A stretch of DNA of 64,000 bases from Chloroflexota bacterium (GTDB lineage: Bacteria > Chloroflexota > Anaerolineae > UBA4142): contig JACQYF010000056.1 of NCBI GenBank assembly GCA_016208315.1, positions 1 to 64,000 of the forward strand, written 5' to 3'. Position 1 is the first letter of the stretch. Every line of letters begins with the position of its first letter. Of the stretch, positions 57,515 through 64,000 are shown in pieces. A program made the position numbers and the translations under genes. Below the pieces are notes generated by a model, which made no database searches, was not told the origin of the DNA, and saw nothing but the letters and a program-made list of their open reading frames with translations.

Positions 57515-58948
57515 TCAGAATTGCATGTACACGAATTGTTTCAGGCCCCACTTGCCCAAAATGACCAGTGCGAAAATCAGCGCATAGTAGACGGCCCAGC
57601 GCACGTAGACCGGCCGAGTCCCCAATCTCTCCCAGAGGGCGCGCTTTTCGTCAACGATTTCGACGACCAGGAGCACGCCGATGAGGATGATCGAGAGCAC
57701 GATTTCGTCGGTAAAAGGATATGAAGCCACGAGCGTTGGCAGCCGAGGCACCGCCGCGGCGATTCGCGCGAGAATCGTGGTCGCGTCAGAGATCGAGCTG
57801 GCGCGGAAAAAGACCCAGGCGAGGGTTACGAGGTGGAACGTCACCAGACTGCCGACGAGCGAGCCGACCACACCCGGCACTCGCAGAATCCGCCCCAATT
57901 TTTCACGGATACCGGCCGTCATCACCGTGACGATTTGGTACAACCCATTGAGACCGCCCCAAACCACAAACGTCCAATTCGCGCCGTGCCACAAGCCGCT
58001 CACGAGAAAGACGGCCACCTGGTTCAGATAGAACCGCGGCTTGCCGACTTTGCTCCCGCCCATCGGGATGTACATGTAATCGCGAAACCAATTGCTGAGC
58101 GAAATGTGCCACCGGTTCTTGCCCCAGAACTCTGGCGCCGAGGTGGCCATGTACGGGCGGCGAAAGTTCTCCATCAGGTTGAATCCCAGCACGCGCGCCG
58201 CGCCGATCGCGATATCCGAATAGCCCGAAAAGTCGCAATAGATTTGGAACGCAAAAAAATACGTGGCGATCACGAGCGCGAGCGGCGAGCCTAACTCTGG
58301 ATTCTTGTACGCGGTGTCCACAAATACGGCGAGCCGATCCGCGATCACCACCTTTTTGAATAGGCCCCAGAGCATCAACTGCAAGCCGGCCGTCACACCC
58401 TCCGGATCGAATCTCACCGGTCGCAGCACTTGGGGCAGAAACGTCGTGGCGCGTTCGATCGGCCCGGCCAGCAATTTCGGGAAGAAGGAAACGTACAGAG
58501 TAAATCGTCCAACGTGCCGTTCGGCCGCGAGACGATTCTGATACACGTCTAGAATGTAACTGACGCAGGAGAAGCTAAAGAACGATAGACCGGCCGGCAG
58601 CAACAGTCCCAACGCGGGCGCGACCGAAGACTGCATCAGTTCATTTAGAGAACCGGCAAAGAAGTCAAAATACTTGAAAACGAACAAGGGCGCGAGGGAT
58701 GCGAGAACTCCCGCGATGGCGACAAGTTTCTTTCTCCCCGGTTCCTGCGCTGCGCCGATGCCCAATCCCGCCACGTAGGCCAGCAGCGCGGACGCGAGGA
58801 GCAGCAAAACGTAGCCGGCGTTGAACGTCGAATAAAAGTAGATGCTGGCCGCCAGGAGCAACAGCCAGCGAAACTTGGGCGGGAGAGCATAATAGATGGC
58901 GACGAGAATGGCGAAGAAGGCAAGGAACGAAAAGGAATTGAATAGCAT
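57515..58948 (-). CDS. MBOAT family O-acyltransferase (AlgI-like)
   Basis: A 477-residue membrane protein with about eleven helices. FPKLLAGPIERATTFLPQ (~155) and the invariant His of SGLWHGANWTFVVWGG (~309-324) mark the MBOAT fold; FWGKNRWHISLSNWFRDYMYIPMGG (~263, read in parts) is typical of AlgI/DltB. It moves an acyl group across the membrane for the SGNH partner encoded next. Its presence in the same operon as a 2-oxoacid dehydrogenase E1 is unusual. Confidence 0.9.
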   Translation of the reverse strand: MLFNSFSFLAFFAILVAIYYALPPKFRWLLLLAASIYFYSTFNAGYVLLLLASALLAYVAGLGIGAAQEPGRKKLVAIAGVLASLAPLFVFKYFDFFAGSLNELMQSSVAPALGLLLPAGLSFFSFSCVSYILDVYQNRLAAERHVGRFTLYVSFFPKLLAGPIERATTFLPQVLRPVRFDPEGVTAGLQLMLWGLFKKVVIADRLAVFVDTAYKNPELGSPLALVIATYFFAFQIYCDFSGYSDIAIGAARVLGFNLMENFRRPYMATSAPEFWGKNRWHISLSNWFRDYMYIPMGGSKVGKPRFYLNQVAVFLVSGLWHGANWTFVVWGGLNGLYQIVTVMTAGIREKLGRILRVPGVVGSLVGSLVTFHLVTLAWVFFRASSISDATTILARIAAAVPRLPTLVASYPFTDEIVLSIILIGVLLVVEIVDEKRALWERLGTRPVYVRWAVYYALIFALVILGKWGLKQFVYMQF

Positions 58949-58978
58949 GGTTGATCCGTTCGTAAAGTCTTGGAACGA

Positions 58979-59896
58979 TTAAAGGCCGCTGTCAGCCACT
59001 TTGCCCAGCGCGGGTGTACTCATACTTTGGGACGGCTCGTATCCCGGCACGAGCACCGTGGTTGTCTTGGGAAGAGTCTGCGTATTCAGGGTCAATTGAT
59101 TTCCGCTCACGCGCTGCACGGTCTTGCCGGTCAGAAATGCATCTACGGTTTCGATCGGCAACGTCACCGCCGGGGTTTTATAGTGCATCGGGATCACCGC
59201 CTTCGGCTTGAGCGACTCGACGACCTGGGTAGCTTTGGCGGCATCAATCGTGAAATTGCCGCCGACCGGAATCATGAGCACGTCCACCGCGCCAATCGTC
59301 GTAACCTGCTCTGCGCTAAGCAAATGCCCGAGGTCGCCGACATGCACGATCCTTAGCCCATTTGCCTCGACGACAAAGACGGCGTTCTTGCCGCGCGCCG
59401 ACCCTTGGGTATCGTCGTGATAGGTGTTCACGGTACGCAAGCGCACGCCCTGCACCGTCTCGTCAACCTTGGCCCAGTCCGTGCCCGCAAGCCCGCGCAG
59501 AATCTTTGGGGCGCCGGATGCGAGCGCGACATTATTGTGGTCGCTGTGCTCGTGACTAACCGTGACCACGTCAATGCCACTCCGAGCGGTAACCTTATAC
59601 CCCACGCTTGCGCCGACCGGGTCCAGCATGATCGTCGGACCGCCTTCGACCTTGAGTGTGAACATGGCTTGTCCGTAATAGGTGAAGGTCACGCCATTGG
59701 ACGCGGGAGCTGGCGGCACGGGTGTTGCCGTCGGCGCAACCCTAGTTGCCGTTGGCGGAATGGCGATCGCGGTCGGCGGCACCCGTGTCGCGGTGGGCGG
59801 CACGGGCGTCGCCGTAGGTGGCGCCGGTGTTGGCGGCGCGGCGCAGCCACTCAATACCAGAACGCACAAGATAACGAGCGCCGCAAGTCGTCGCAT
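58979..59896 (-). CDS. MBL-fold lipoprotein (UlaG-like metal hydrolase)
   Basis: A 305-residue exported protein. The ATG at 59896 has GGAGG 8 nt upstream; an upstream ATG at 59929 lacks one. Lipobox VLSGC lies at ~18, followed by a long Pro/Thr repeat linker. The enzyme domain has SHEHSDHNN (HxHxDH, ~120), HVGDLGH (~188) and MHYKTP (~237), matching UlaG-like lactonase/hydrolases. It is translated 29-60 bp after the second cytochrome gene in the same operon. Substrate unknown. Confidence 0.85.
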   Translation of the reverse strand: MRRLAALVILCVLVLSGCAAPPTPAPPTATPVPPTATRVPPTAIAIPPTATRVAPTATPVPPAPASNGVTFTYYGQAMFTLKVEGGPTIMLDPVGASVGYKVTARSGIDVVTVSHEHSDHNNVALASGAPKILRGLAGTDWAKVDETVQGVRLRTVNTYHDDTQGSARGKNAVFVVEANGLRIVHVGDLGHLLSAEQVTTIGAVDVLMIPVGGNFTIDAAKATQVVESLKPKAVIPMHYKTPAVTLPIETVDAFLTGKTVQRVSGNQLTLNTQTLPKTTTVLVPGYEPSQSMSTPALGKVADSGL

Positions 59897-59958
59897 GGGT
59901 TTCCTCCGAACGAATGTCGGCATCAACATTCAAGACATGAAGGATGATTTCGTCTGAA

Positions 59959-60513
59959 TTAGTAGGACGTCCAGTCGCCCAAGAGTTCCTCCGGCAGTTG
60001 TGGGATCACCCGGTCGGGAGGAAAGTTGGCGATCAGGTAAGCGTAGATCGTGTCGAGCATGGCGTCGGGCACAATCGTGCGACCCACGTGCCCGAGCCGA
60101 TGGCTCTGCCATTCCTCTTTTGGCTTGGCTGCAATGGCGATGGCCGCGATGTGGTGACAACCAACGCAGTACTCAAGCGTCTCCTGCCGCCCGGGCGCGT
60201 TAGGCAGCAATTTGTCAATGTCCAGCTTGGTGGTGGCGCCCTGTGATTTGGTCGCCGCGGTGGGCTGGGCGGGCGCCGCGGTCGGGTTCGCGGCTTTTGG
60301 TGCCGCCGTCGCCGTTGGGGCCGATGTTGGCGCCGCGGTCGGGCTAACAGCTTTTGGGGCGCTCGTCGCCGTGGTTACAGGCGCCGGCGTCGGCGTCTGC
60401 GCTGCTGCTTGTGGCGCGCTCGTGGGTGGCACGCTCGTGGCGGGCGCACTGCATGCCGCGACTGACAGCAAAACTATCAGCGCGGCGAGCAAGTACCAGG
60501 TTCGGATTCTCAT
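59959..60513 (-). CDS. Monohaem cytochrome c lipoprotein (second of two)
   Basis: A 184-residue exported protein: lipobox VAAC (~21), an Ala/Pro/Thr linker to ~95, then a haem domain with CVGCH (~117). It is shorter in the distal half but shares the GRQETLEYC...YAYLIANFPPD pattern with the other two domains. The distal haem ligand is not certain. GAGGAG lies before the ATG. It lies 12 bp after the first cytochrome gene. Confidence 0.85.
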   Translation of the reverse strand: MRIRTWYLLAALIVLLSVAACSAPATSVPPTSAPQAAAQTPTPAPVTTATSAPKAVSPTAAPTSAPTATAAPKAANPTAAPAQPTAATKSQGATTKLDIDKLLPNAPGRQETLEYCVGCHHIAAIAIAAKPKEEWQSHRLGHVGRTIVPDAMLDTIYAYLIANFPPDRVIPQLPEELLGDWTSY

Positions 60514-60525
60514 GCTTCTACTCCT

Positions 60526-61122
60526 CTAGAAAGGCGCGCAGGTTATGCCCTGCCTCATCTCTGCCGGGAGAGCCGGCTCGGGCTTGGTATCATTAAAGTT
60601 CGCCCCAAGATAATCGAAGATTGTCTTATAGTCGGCGTCACTCATTGCGCTAACTTCGCTCTTATGCTGGATGTTGACGCGTTCCCAGTGCCCGGCGGCT
60701 CGCTGACCGATCACAGGACACAGGGGTGAGTGGCAATTGCCGCAGCCGGTGAGCAACAAATCTCGACCGGCTCCCGCTGGCAAGTAGGAAGCCATACTGC
60801 CGGGTTTGGTCGCGGGCGTTGCCGCACCGGCTGATGTCGTCGCGGCCGCCGTCGGCGCGGTGGTCGGCGCCGGAGTTGGCGCAGTCGTGGGCGCAAGCGT
60901 AGGAGTGCGGGTAGGGGCCGCGGTGGGCGCAGCCGAAGGCGCAGCGGTTGGAGCGGTGGTGGGAACAGCGGTAGGTGCGCGAGTTGGCACGGCCGTAGGC
61001 GCCGCAGTAGGCGCAAGGGTCGCCGTTGGCGGAGGCGTGGGAGGCGCGGCGCAAGCGGTGAGGGAGAGCAATAGGGACAAGCCGCAGAACAGGGTCAAGA
61101 TGACCTTCTCACGGCGGATCAT
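60526..61122 (-). CDS. Monohaem cytochrome c lipoprotein (first of two)
   Basis: A 198-residue exported protein. Lipobox LTAC (~24), an extreme Ala-Pro-Thr repeat linker (~28-105), then the haem domain with GAGRDLLLTGCGNCHSP (CxxCH, ~126) and the closing YLGANFNDTKPEPALP, nearly identical in plan to the C-terminus of the polyferredoxin fusion. AAGGAG precedes the ATG. Linker length should let the haem reach partners away from the membrane. Confidence 0.87.
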   Translation of the reverse strand: MIRREKVILTLFCGLSLLLSLTACAAPPTPPPTATLAPTAAPTAVPTRAPTAVPTTAPTAAPSAAPTAAPTRTPTLAPTTAPTPAPTTAPTAAATTSAGAATPATKPGSMASYLPAGAGRDLLLTGCGNCHSPLCPVIGQRAAGHWERVNIQHKSEVSAMSDADYKTIFDYLGANFNDTKPEPALPAEMRQGITCAPF

Positions 61123-61159
61123 GAGTCTTTTCTCCTTGTATAGATTTCTCCTCGATTAC

Positions 61160-61492
61160 TCAACCCTGCGCGTCCGCCTGCGCAAATTCTGGCTGCTCTT
61201 CAACTTGTATGCCTGTGTAGCGCTGCATGCGCGGTTTAAGCGAATAGACGGGAACGAGGATCTCACGCACAACTTCGGCGGGGGGGAAACCATCTTGCGT
61301 CAATCGTCGCAGCGCATCCGTTGTATCTTCGTCGTAGAATTGTTCGACGCACTCGTCACAGATCATCGCTTGAACATCTTCCACCATATAGAGTTGGTCT
61401 CGGATCACCATGGTCGTTTTAACCAGCCCGGAGCGCATGGGATTTTCACAGCGCGGGCAAGGAACTGCTTGGGGGTTCGTTTGAACACTCAT
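61160..61492 (-). CDS. YgiT-type zinc-finger protein
   Basis: A 110-residue protein. CPRCENPM (~12) and CDECVEQFYDED (~45-56) form the YgiT/MqsA-type zinc finger. No helix-turn-helix domain follows, unlike full MqsA. GGAGAG precedes the ATG. Placed between E1 beta and the cytochromes in the same orientation; it could regulate the operon or assemble a metal site, but its role is unknown. Confidence 0.8.
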   Translation of the reverse strand: MSVQTNPQAVPCPRCENPMRSGLVKTTMVIRDQLYMVEDVQAMICDECVEQFYDEDTTDALRRLTQDGFPPAEVVREILVPVYSLKPRMQRYTGIQVEEQPEFAQADAQG

Positions 61493-61525
61493 TTGTTTTT
61501 CTCTCCGTTTCTATTAGAGGACAGA

Positions 61526-61569
61526 CCCTGCCCCTGCGGTTGCCGTTGCCGGCGAAAGCAGGGGCAGGG
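61526..61569. repeat. 12-bp perfect hairpin in the E1 beta / zinc-finger gap
   Basis: CCCTGCCCCTGC and its complement enclose a 20-nt loop. In the operon's direction the U-run comes before the stem, so it is not a terminator; it may protect the upstream mRNA end or lower downstream expression. The 135-bp gap holds nothing else. Confidence 0.7.
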
Positions 61570-61627
61570 AAAAACACGCGCAGCGTGCCATCGGTTCAAA
61601 GCAGCAAAATGCCTGCTTGGACGCGAC

Positions 61628-62602
61628 TTAGATCGTCATCATCTTCACGGCTGCGTCAAGGATCTTGGGCGCATCCGGGCGCATCCACTCGATCATTTCT
61701 TTGGCGCCAGGCCCGGGCGCGTCCGGGAAGGTGATCTTGCGGAGTTTGGCGCCGGGCACGAACTGGGCCACTTCGGAAATCACGTGCGAAGAGAACCCAA
61801 CATATGGCCCGTGTTCCACCACCAACATTCGGCCGGTCTTTTTCACGGAGGCGAACAGCGTGGCCGTGTCGAGCGGCTTGATGGATTGCAGGTCAATGAA
61901 CTCGACATTGACGCCCGCCTTGGCGATTTCGGGCAGCGCCTTGTTGACGTCGATGGTGGCGGGCGCCCAGGCGACAAGGGTGAGGTCCTTGCCTTCCTGC
62001 CGCACCTTTGCCTTGCCGATTTCCACCGTGTACGCTTCGTCTGGAACTTCGACGGGCGCCGTCGAGCCGACTTCAGAGTACGAGACGAACATCACCGGGT
62101 CGGCGTCACGGATCGCGGCGACCATCAACCCTTTGCCGTTGTACGCGTCGCTGGGGACGACGACCTTGATGCCTGGCAGTGTTGCATAAGCAGCTTCGGC
62201 GCCGACGATGACGTGCTGCGCCGCGGGTCCGCCGACACGCGATGCGCCTTGGACGATGAGCACGAACGAGGTGTTCGCCTGCCCGCCGGTCATGAGACGC
62301 AGCGAGCCGGCTTGGTTGTGGATAAACTCCAGCCCCCAGTGCGGGACCATGCTGGGGATCGCAGCCACCATTTTGAGGCCGGCCATTGCGGCGCCGATTG
62401 ACATATTGACGTTGAGGTCTTCGTCAATGGGCGCGCGGACCGTGCGAACGGTGCCGAATTCTTTTGCCAGGTCAATGACCTCGCCGGTCGGCAGGGTGGA
62501 CGTCGGAATATTAAGCTGCCCGATGTAGCACACACTTTTGTTGGCGCGCATTTCCTGTGCGACACCCTCGAGCCATGCGTAACCAAACGGTTTTTTAGCC
62601 AT
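61628..62602 (-). CDS. TPP-dependent 2-oxoacid/acetoin dehydrogenase E1, beta subunit (no signal peptide)
   Basis: A 324-residue transketolase-like subunit. The glutamate that activates TPP is kept in APIDEDLN (~57), and the fold continues with IGAAMAGLKMV, FIHNQAGSLRLMTGGQ (~95) and the C-terminal transketolase domain (VEFIDLQSIKPLD, ~243). The usual GEDVG loop reads GQLNIP. GAGGAGGAC precedes the ATG. It has no signal of its own, yet its alpha partner does, so co-export through the Tat pathway is likely if the pair acts outside. It starts 20 bp after the alpha gene. Confidence 0.88.
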   Translation of the reverse strand: MAKKPFGYAWLEGVAQEMRANKSVCYIGQLNIPTSTLPTGEVIDLAKEFGTVRTVRAPIDEDLNVNMSIGAAMAGLKMVAAIPSMVPHWGLEFIHNQAGSLRLMTGGQANTSFVLIVQGASRVGGPAAQHVIVGAEAAYATLPGIKVVVPSDAYNGKGLMVAAIRDADPVMFVSYSEVGSTAPVEVPDEAYTVEIGKAKVRQEGKDLTLVAWAPATIDVNKALPEIAKAGVNVEFIDLQSIKPLDTATLFASVKKTGRMLVVEHGPYVGFSSHVISEVAQFVPGAKLRKITFPDAPGPGAKEMIEWMRPDAPKILDAAVKMMTI

Positions 62603-62622
62603 GGGAATTGTCCTCCTCTCCT

Positions 62623-63987
62623 TTAGGCCTCAACCACATAGTTCTTGGCGAGTTGCCGGACGTAGTCGGGCGTCCGCCAAGCCGTCGAGGTTCCCTTGCG
62701 GTCAAAGAACTGCGTCGCTTCCACCGAGCCGGTCGCGTACACGTTCTGGAGCCCCATTTCTGGAGTCGCCACTTTACCCTTGCGCGCAAATTCCCAAGAC
62801 GCATCTACTTTGGCTCTGACGTCTTTATCGATCGCGGCAAGTTCCTCGGCGGTGGCAAGTTGCTTGTCCAGGAGGAATGCCTTGTAGCGCACGATGGGAT
62901 CGCGCGACATCCATTGCCGCACTTCGTCGTCGGTGCGATACGGGAGTCCGAACGAGCCCTGTTGACCGGCCTTGGCGCCGGCAAAGCCCTGATGGTCGTA
63001 CCAGCGCCAGGTCATCGCCTCGATGACGGCGGGCGCGCTGTTGGCGCGGGCGTACTCGACCGCCTGTTTGGTTGCGTCGTACACTTGCGAAACATCGTTG
63101 CCGTCCACCAAGAAGACTGGGACCCCTATGCCCTTGGGAAGCTCGGACTGGTACTTGGTCGCGGTGACGAACCCGGTCCCGGTCGAGGTGCCCTGGAAGT
63201 TGTTTTCGATGAAGGCGATGTACGGCCACCCAAAGTTTTGGGCGTTGCGGATGGAGTTGAAGAAATAGCGCGAGCTGGCTGCCTGGTCGCCGGCGAAGCA
63301 GATGGCAACTTGCTTGGTGCCGCGCACCTTGGCGCTATAGGCCGCGCCGGCGGCGAGCCACCAACCGCCACCCACGATGCCGTTCGACCCCATGATGCCC
63401 AGGGACATGTCCACGATGTGCATGGACAAGCCATAGCCCTTGCAATACCCTTCCTGCTTGGCAAAGATTTCGGCAGACATCCTGTTGAGGTCGCCGCCCT
63501 TGGCGATAATGTGCCCGTGTCCACGATGGGTGCTGGTGATAAAGTCGTCCTTGTTGAGCGCGCCCATCGCGCCGGCGGCGATCGCCTCTTCGCCGATGTA
63601 CATGTGGAAGTAGCCGTACAGCTTGTCTTTGCCGCCCAGGAACAGGTCTTTGCCGGTGTCTTCCCAGACGCGCTCGGCGACCATGGTGGTATAGAACCCG
63701 AGCAGTTTGTCCTTGGGGAGTTTCGCAAAGTTTGCCGCCGCCGGGGTGTCGGCGAATTTTTCCGGGGGCAAGAACTTGACGGTATCTCCCGGTTGCCATT
63801 TCAGGTTTTGACCCGGTCCCTCGGTAGCCAATGGCACGCTCTTGCCAAATTTGACGCCGGTTACGCTGGCAACCTGCTCCACTACTGGAGCTTGCGCTTG
63901 GGCTTGCTGAGCACCACCGAGGGCGGAGACAAAGGCCGCCGAAACCCCCGCGGTACCCAGCACTTTGAGAAATGCGCGCCGGTCCAT
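62623..63987 (-). CDS. Tat-exported TPP-dependent E1 alpha subunit
   Basis: A 454-residue protein. The N-terminus DRRAFLKVLGTAGVSAA is a Tat signal (twin Arg, F-L-K) with a cleavage-like AQAQA at ~35. The enzyme part has THRGHGHIIAKG (~172), the TPP motif CFAGDQAASSRYFFN...FIENN (~250-283) and the phosphoryl loop-like WRWYDHQG (~344). It is the alpha chain of an alpha2beta2 E1, which decarboxylates pyruvate, acetoin or another 2-oxoacid. E1 alpha is normally cytoplasmic; an exported one is very unusual. No E2 or E3 gene follows in this operon. First gene of the run; the promoter lies beyond the window. Confidence 0.9.
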   Translation of the reverse strand: MDRRAFLKVLGTAGVSAAFVSALGGAQQAQAQAPVVEQVASVTGVKFGKSVPLATEGPGQNLKWQPGDTVKFLPPEKFADTPAAANFAKLPKDKLLGFYTTMVAERVWEDTGKDLFLGGKDKLYGYFHMYIGEEAIAAGAMGALNKDDFITSTHRGHGHIIAKGGDLNRMSAEIFAKQEGYCKGYGLSMHIVDMSLGIMGSNGIVGGGWWLAAGAAYSAKVRGTKQVAICFAGDQAASSRYFFNSIRNAQNFGWPYIAFIENNFQGTSTGTGFVTATKYQSELPKGIGVPVFLVDGNDVSQVYDATKQAVEYARANSAPAVIEAMTWRWYDHQGFAGAKAGQQGSFGLPYRTDDEVRQWMSRDPIVRYKAFLLDKQLATAEELAAIDKDVRAKVDASWEFARKGKVATPEMGLQNVYATGSVEATQFFDRKGTSTAWRTPDYVRQLAKNYVVEA

Positions 63988-64000
63988 TACGAATCTCTGT

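Noticed and set aside
61526-61569. Terminator inside the E1 operon
   Set aside because: In the direction of transcription the U-run precedes the stem, so it cannot act as an intrinsic terminator.
61628-63987. Ordinary cytoplasmic pyruvate dehydrogenase
   Set aside because: There is a Tat signal on the alpha chain, no E2 or E3 gene follows, and the co-directional genes encode exported cytochromes.

Overview
The window is a GC-rich chromosomal segment, most likely from a Chloroflexota bacterium (Anaerolineae-like). This placement is inferred from gene content, not from a marker phylogeny. Supporting signs are many lipoproteins with Pro/Thr-rich linkers after the lipobox, a TIR/NB-ARC/TPR protein, a single sortase, consensus TTGACA/TATAAT promoters, GTG and TTG starts, and dense 7-8 nt tandem repeats and palindromes. 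Genes are packed with ATGA or GTGA overlaps.

Layout. 0-2.2 kb: end of an M16 peptidase, a repetitive membrane-tailed protein and a lipoprotein. 2.3-6 kb: a TIR-STAND protein that has lost its Walker A motif, then glutamine synthetase. 6-10 kb: a TtuB-like sulfur carrier, a PQQ-type sugar dehydrogenase lipoprotein, a TtuA-like tRNA thiolase and MurJ. 10-12.7 kb: a decayed toxin-antitoxin-like pair, a DAO-type oxidoreductase and a UPF0175/DUF3368 toxin-antitoxin pair. 12.7-21 kb: M3 oligopeptidase, sortase, small membrane proteins, an orphan sensor kinase, tRNA-Val(CAC) and a glycosidase-like protein. 21-27.5 kb: MBL hydrolase, a GGDEF protein behind a terminator-bearing leader, PIG-L deacetylase, AzlCD, and two dioxygenase-family proteins. 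27.5-30.4 kb: an arsR/methyltransferase/arsM operon facing an EamA transporter, with two ATAGA-N6-TCTAT operators between them. 30.4-39.3 kb: assorted housekeeping genes.

39.5-52.2 kb is a complete-looking purine operon: purL, purQ, a thioesterase, purC, class II purE, purF, purD, purM, purN, guaB. It has its own promoter and a structured leader. Short repeats have been written in frame into purL (three places), purQ, purF, purD, purM and purN. Between purD and purM sits a GxxExxY (PD-(D/E)XK-like) ORF bounded by a perfect 41-bp inverted repeat; it is fused in frame to purM.

54.6-64 kb is one minus-strand run of nine genes: a TPP-dependent E1 alpha subunit with a Tat signal, its E1 beta, a zinc-finger protein, two monohaem cytochrome c lipoproteins, an MBL-fold lipoprotein, an MBOAT/SGNH O-acyltransferase pair, and a NapH-like polyferredoxin carrying a third copy of the same cytochrome domain. 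I know of no described system with this composition. It looks like an extracytoplasmic 2-oxoacid (or acetoin) oxidation and electron-transfer module, and it is the strongest candidate for an undescribed system here.
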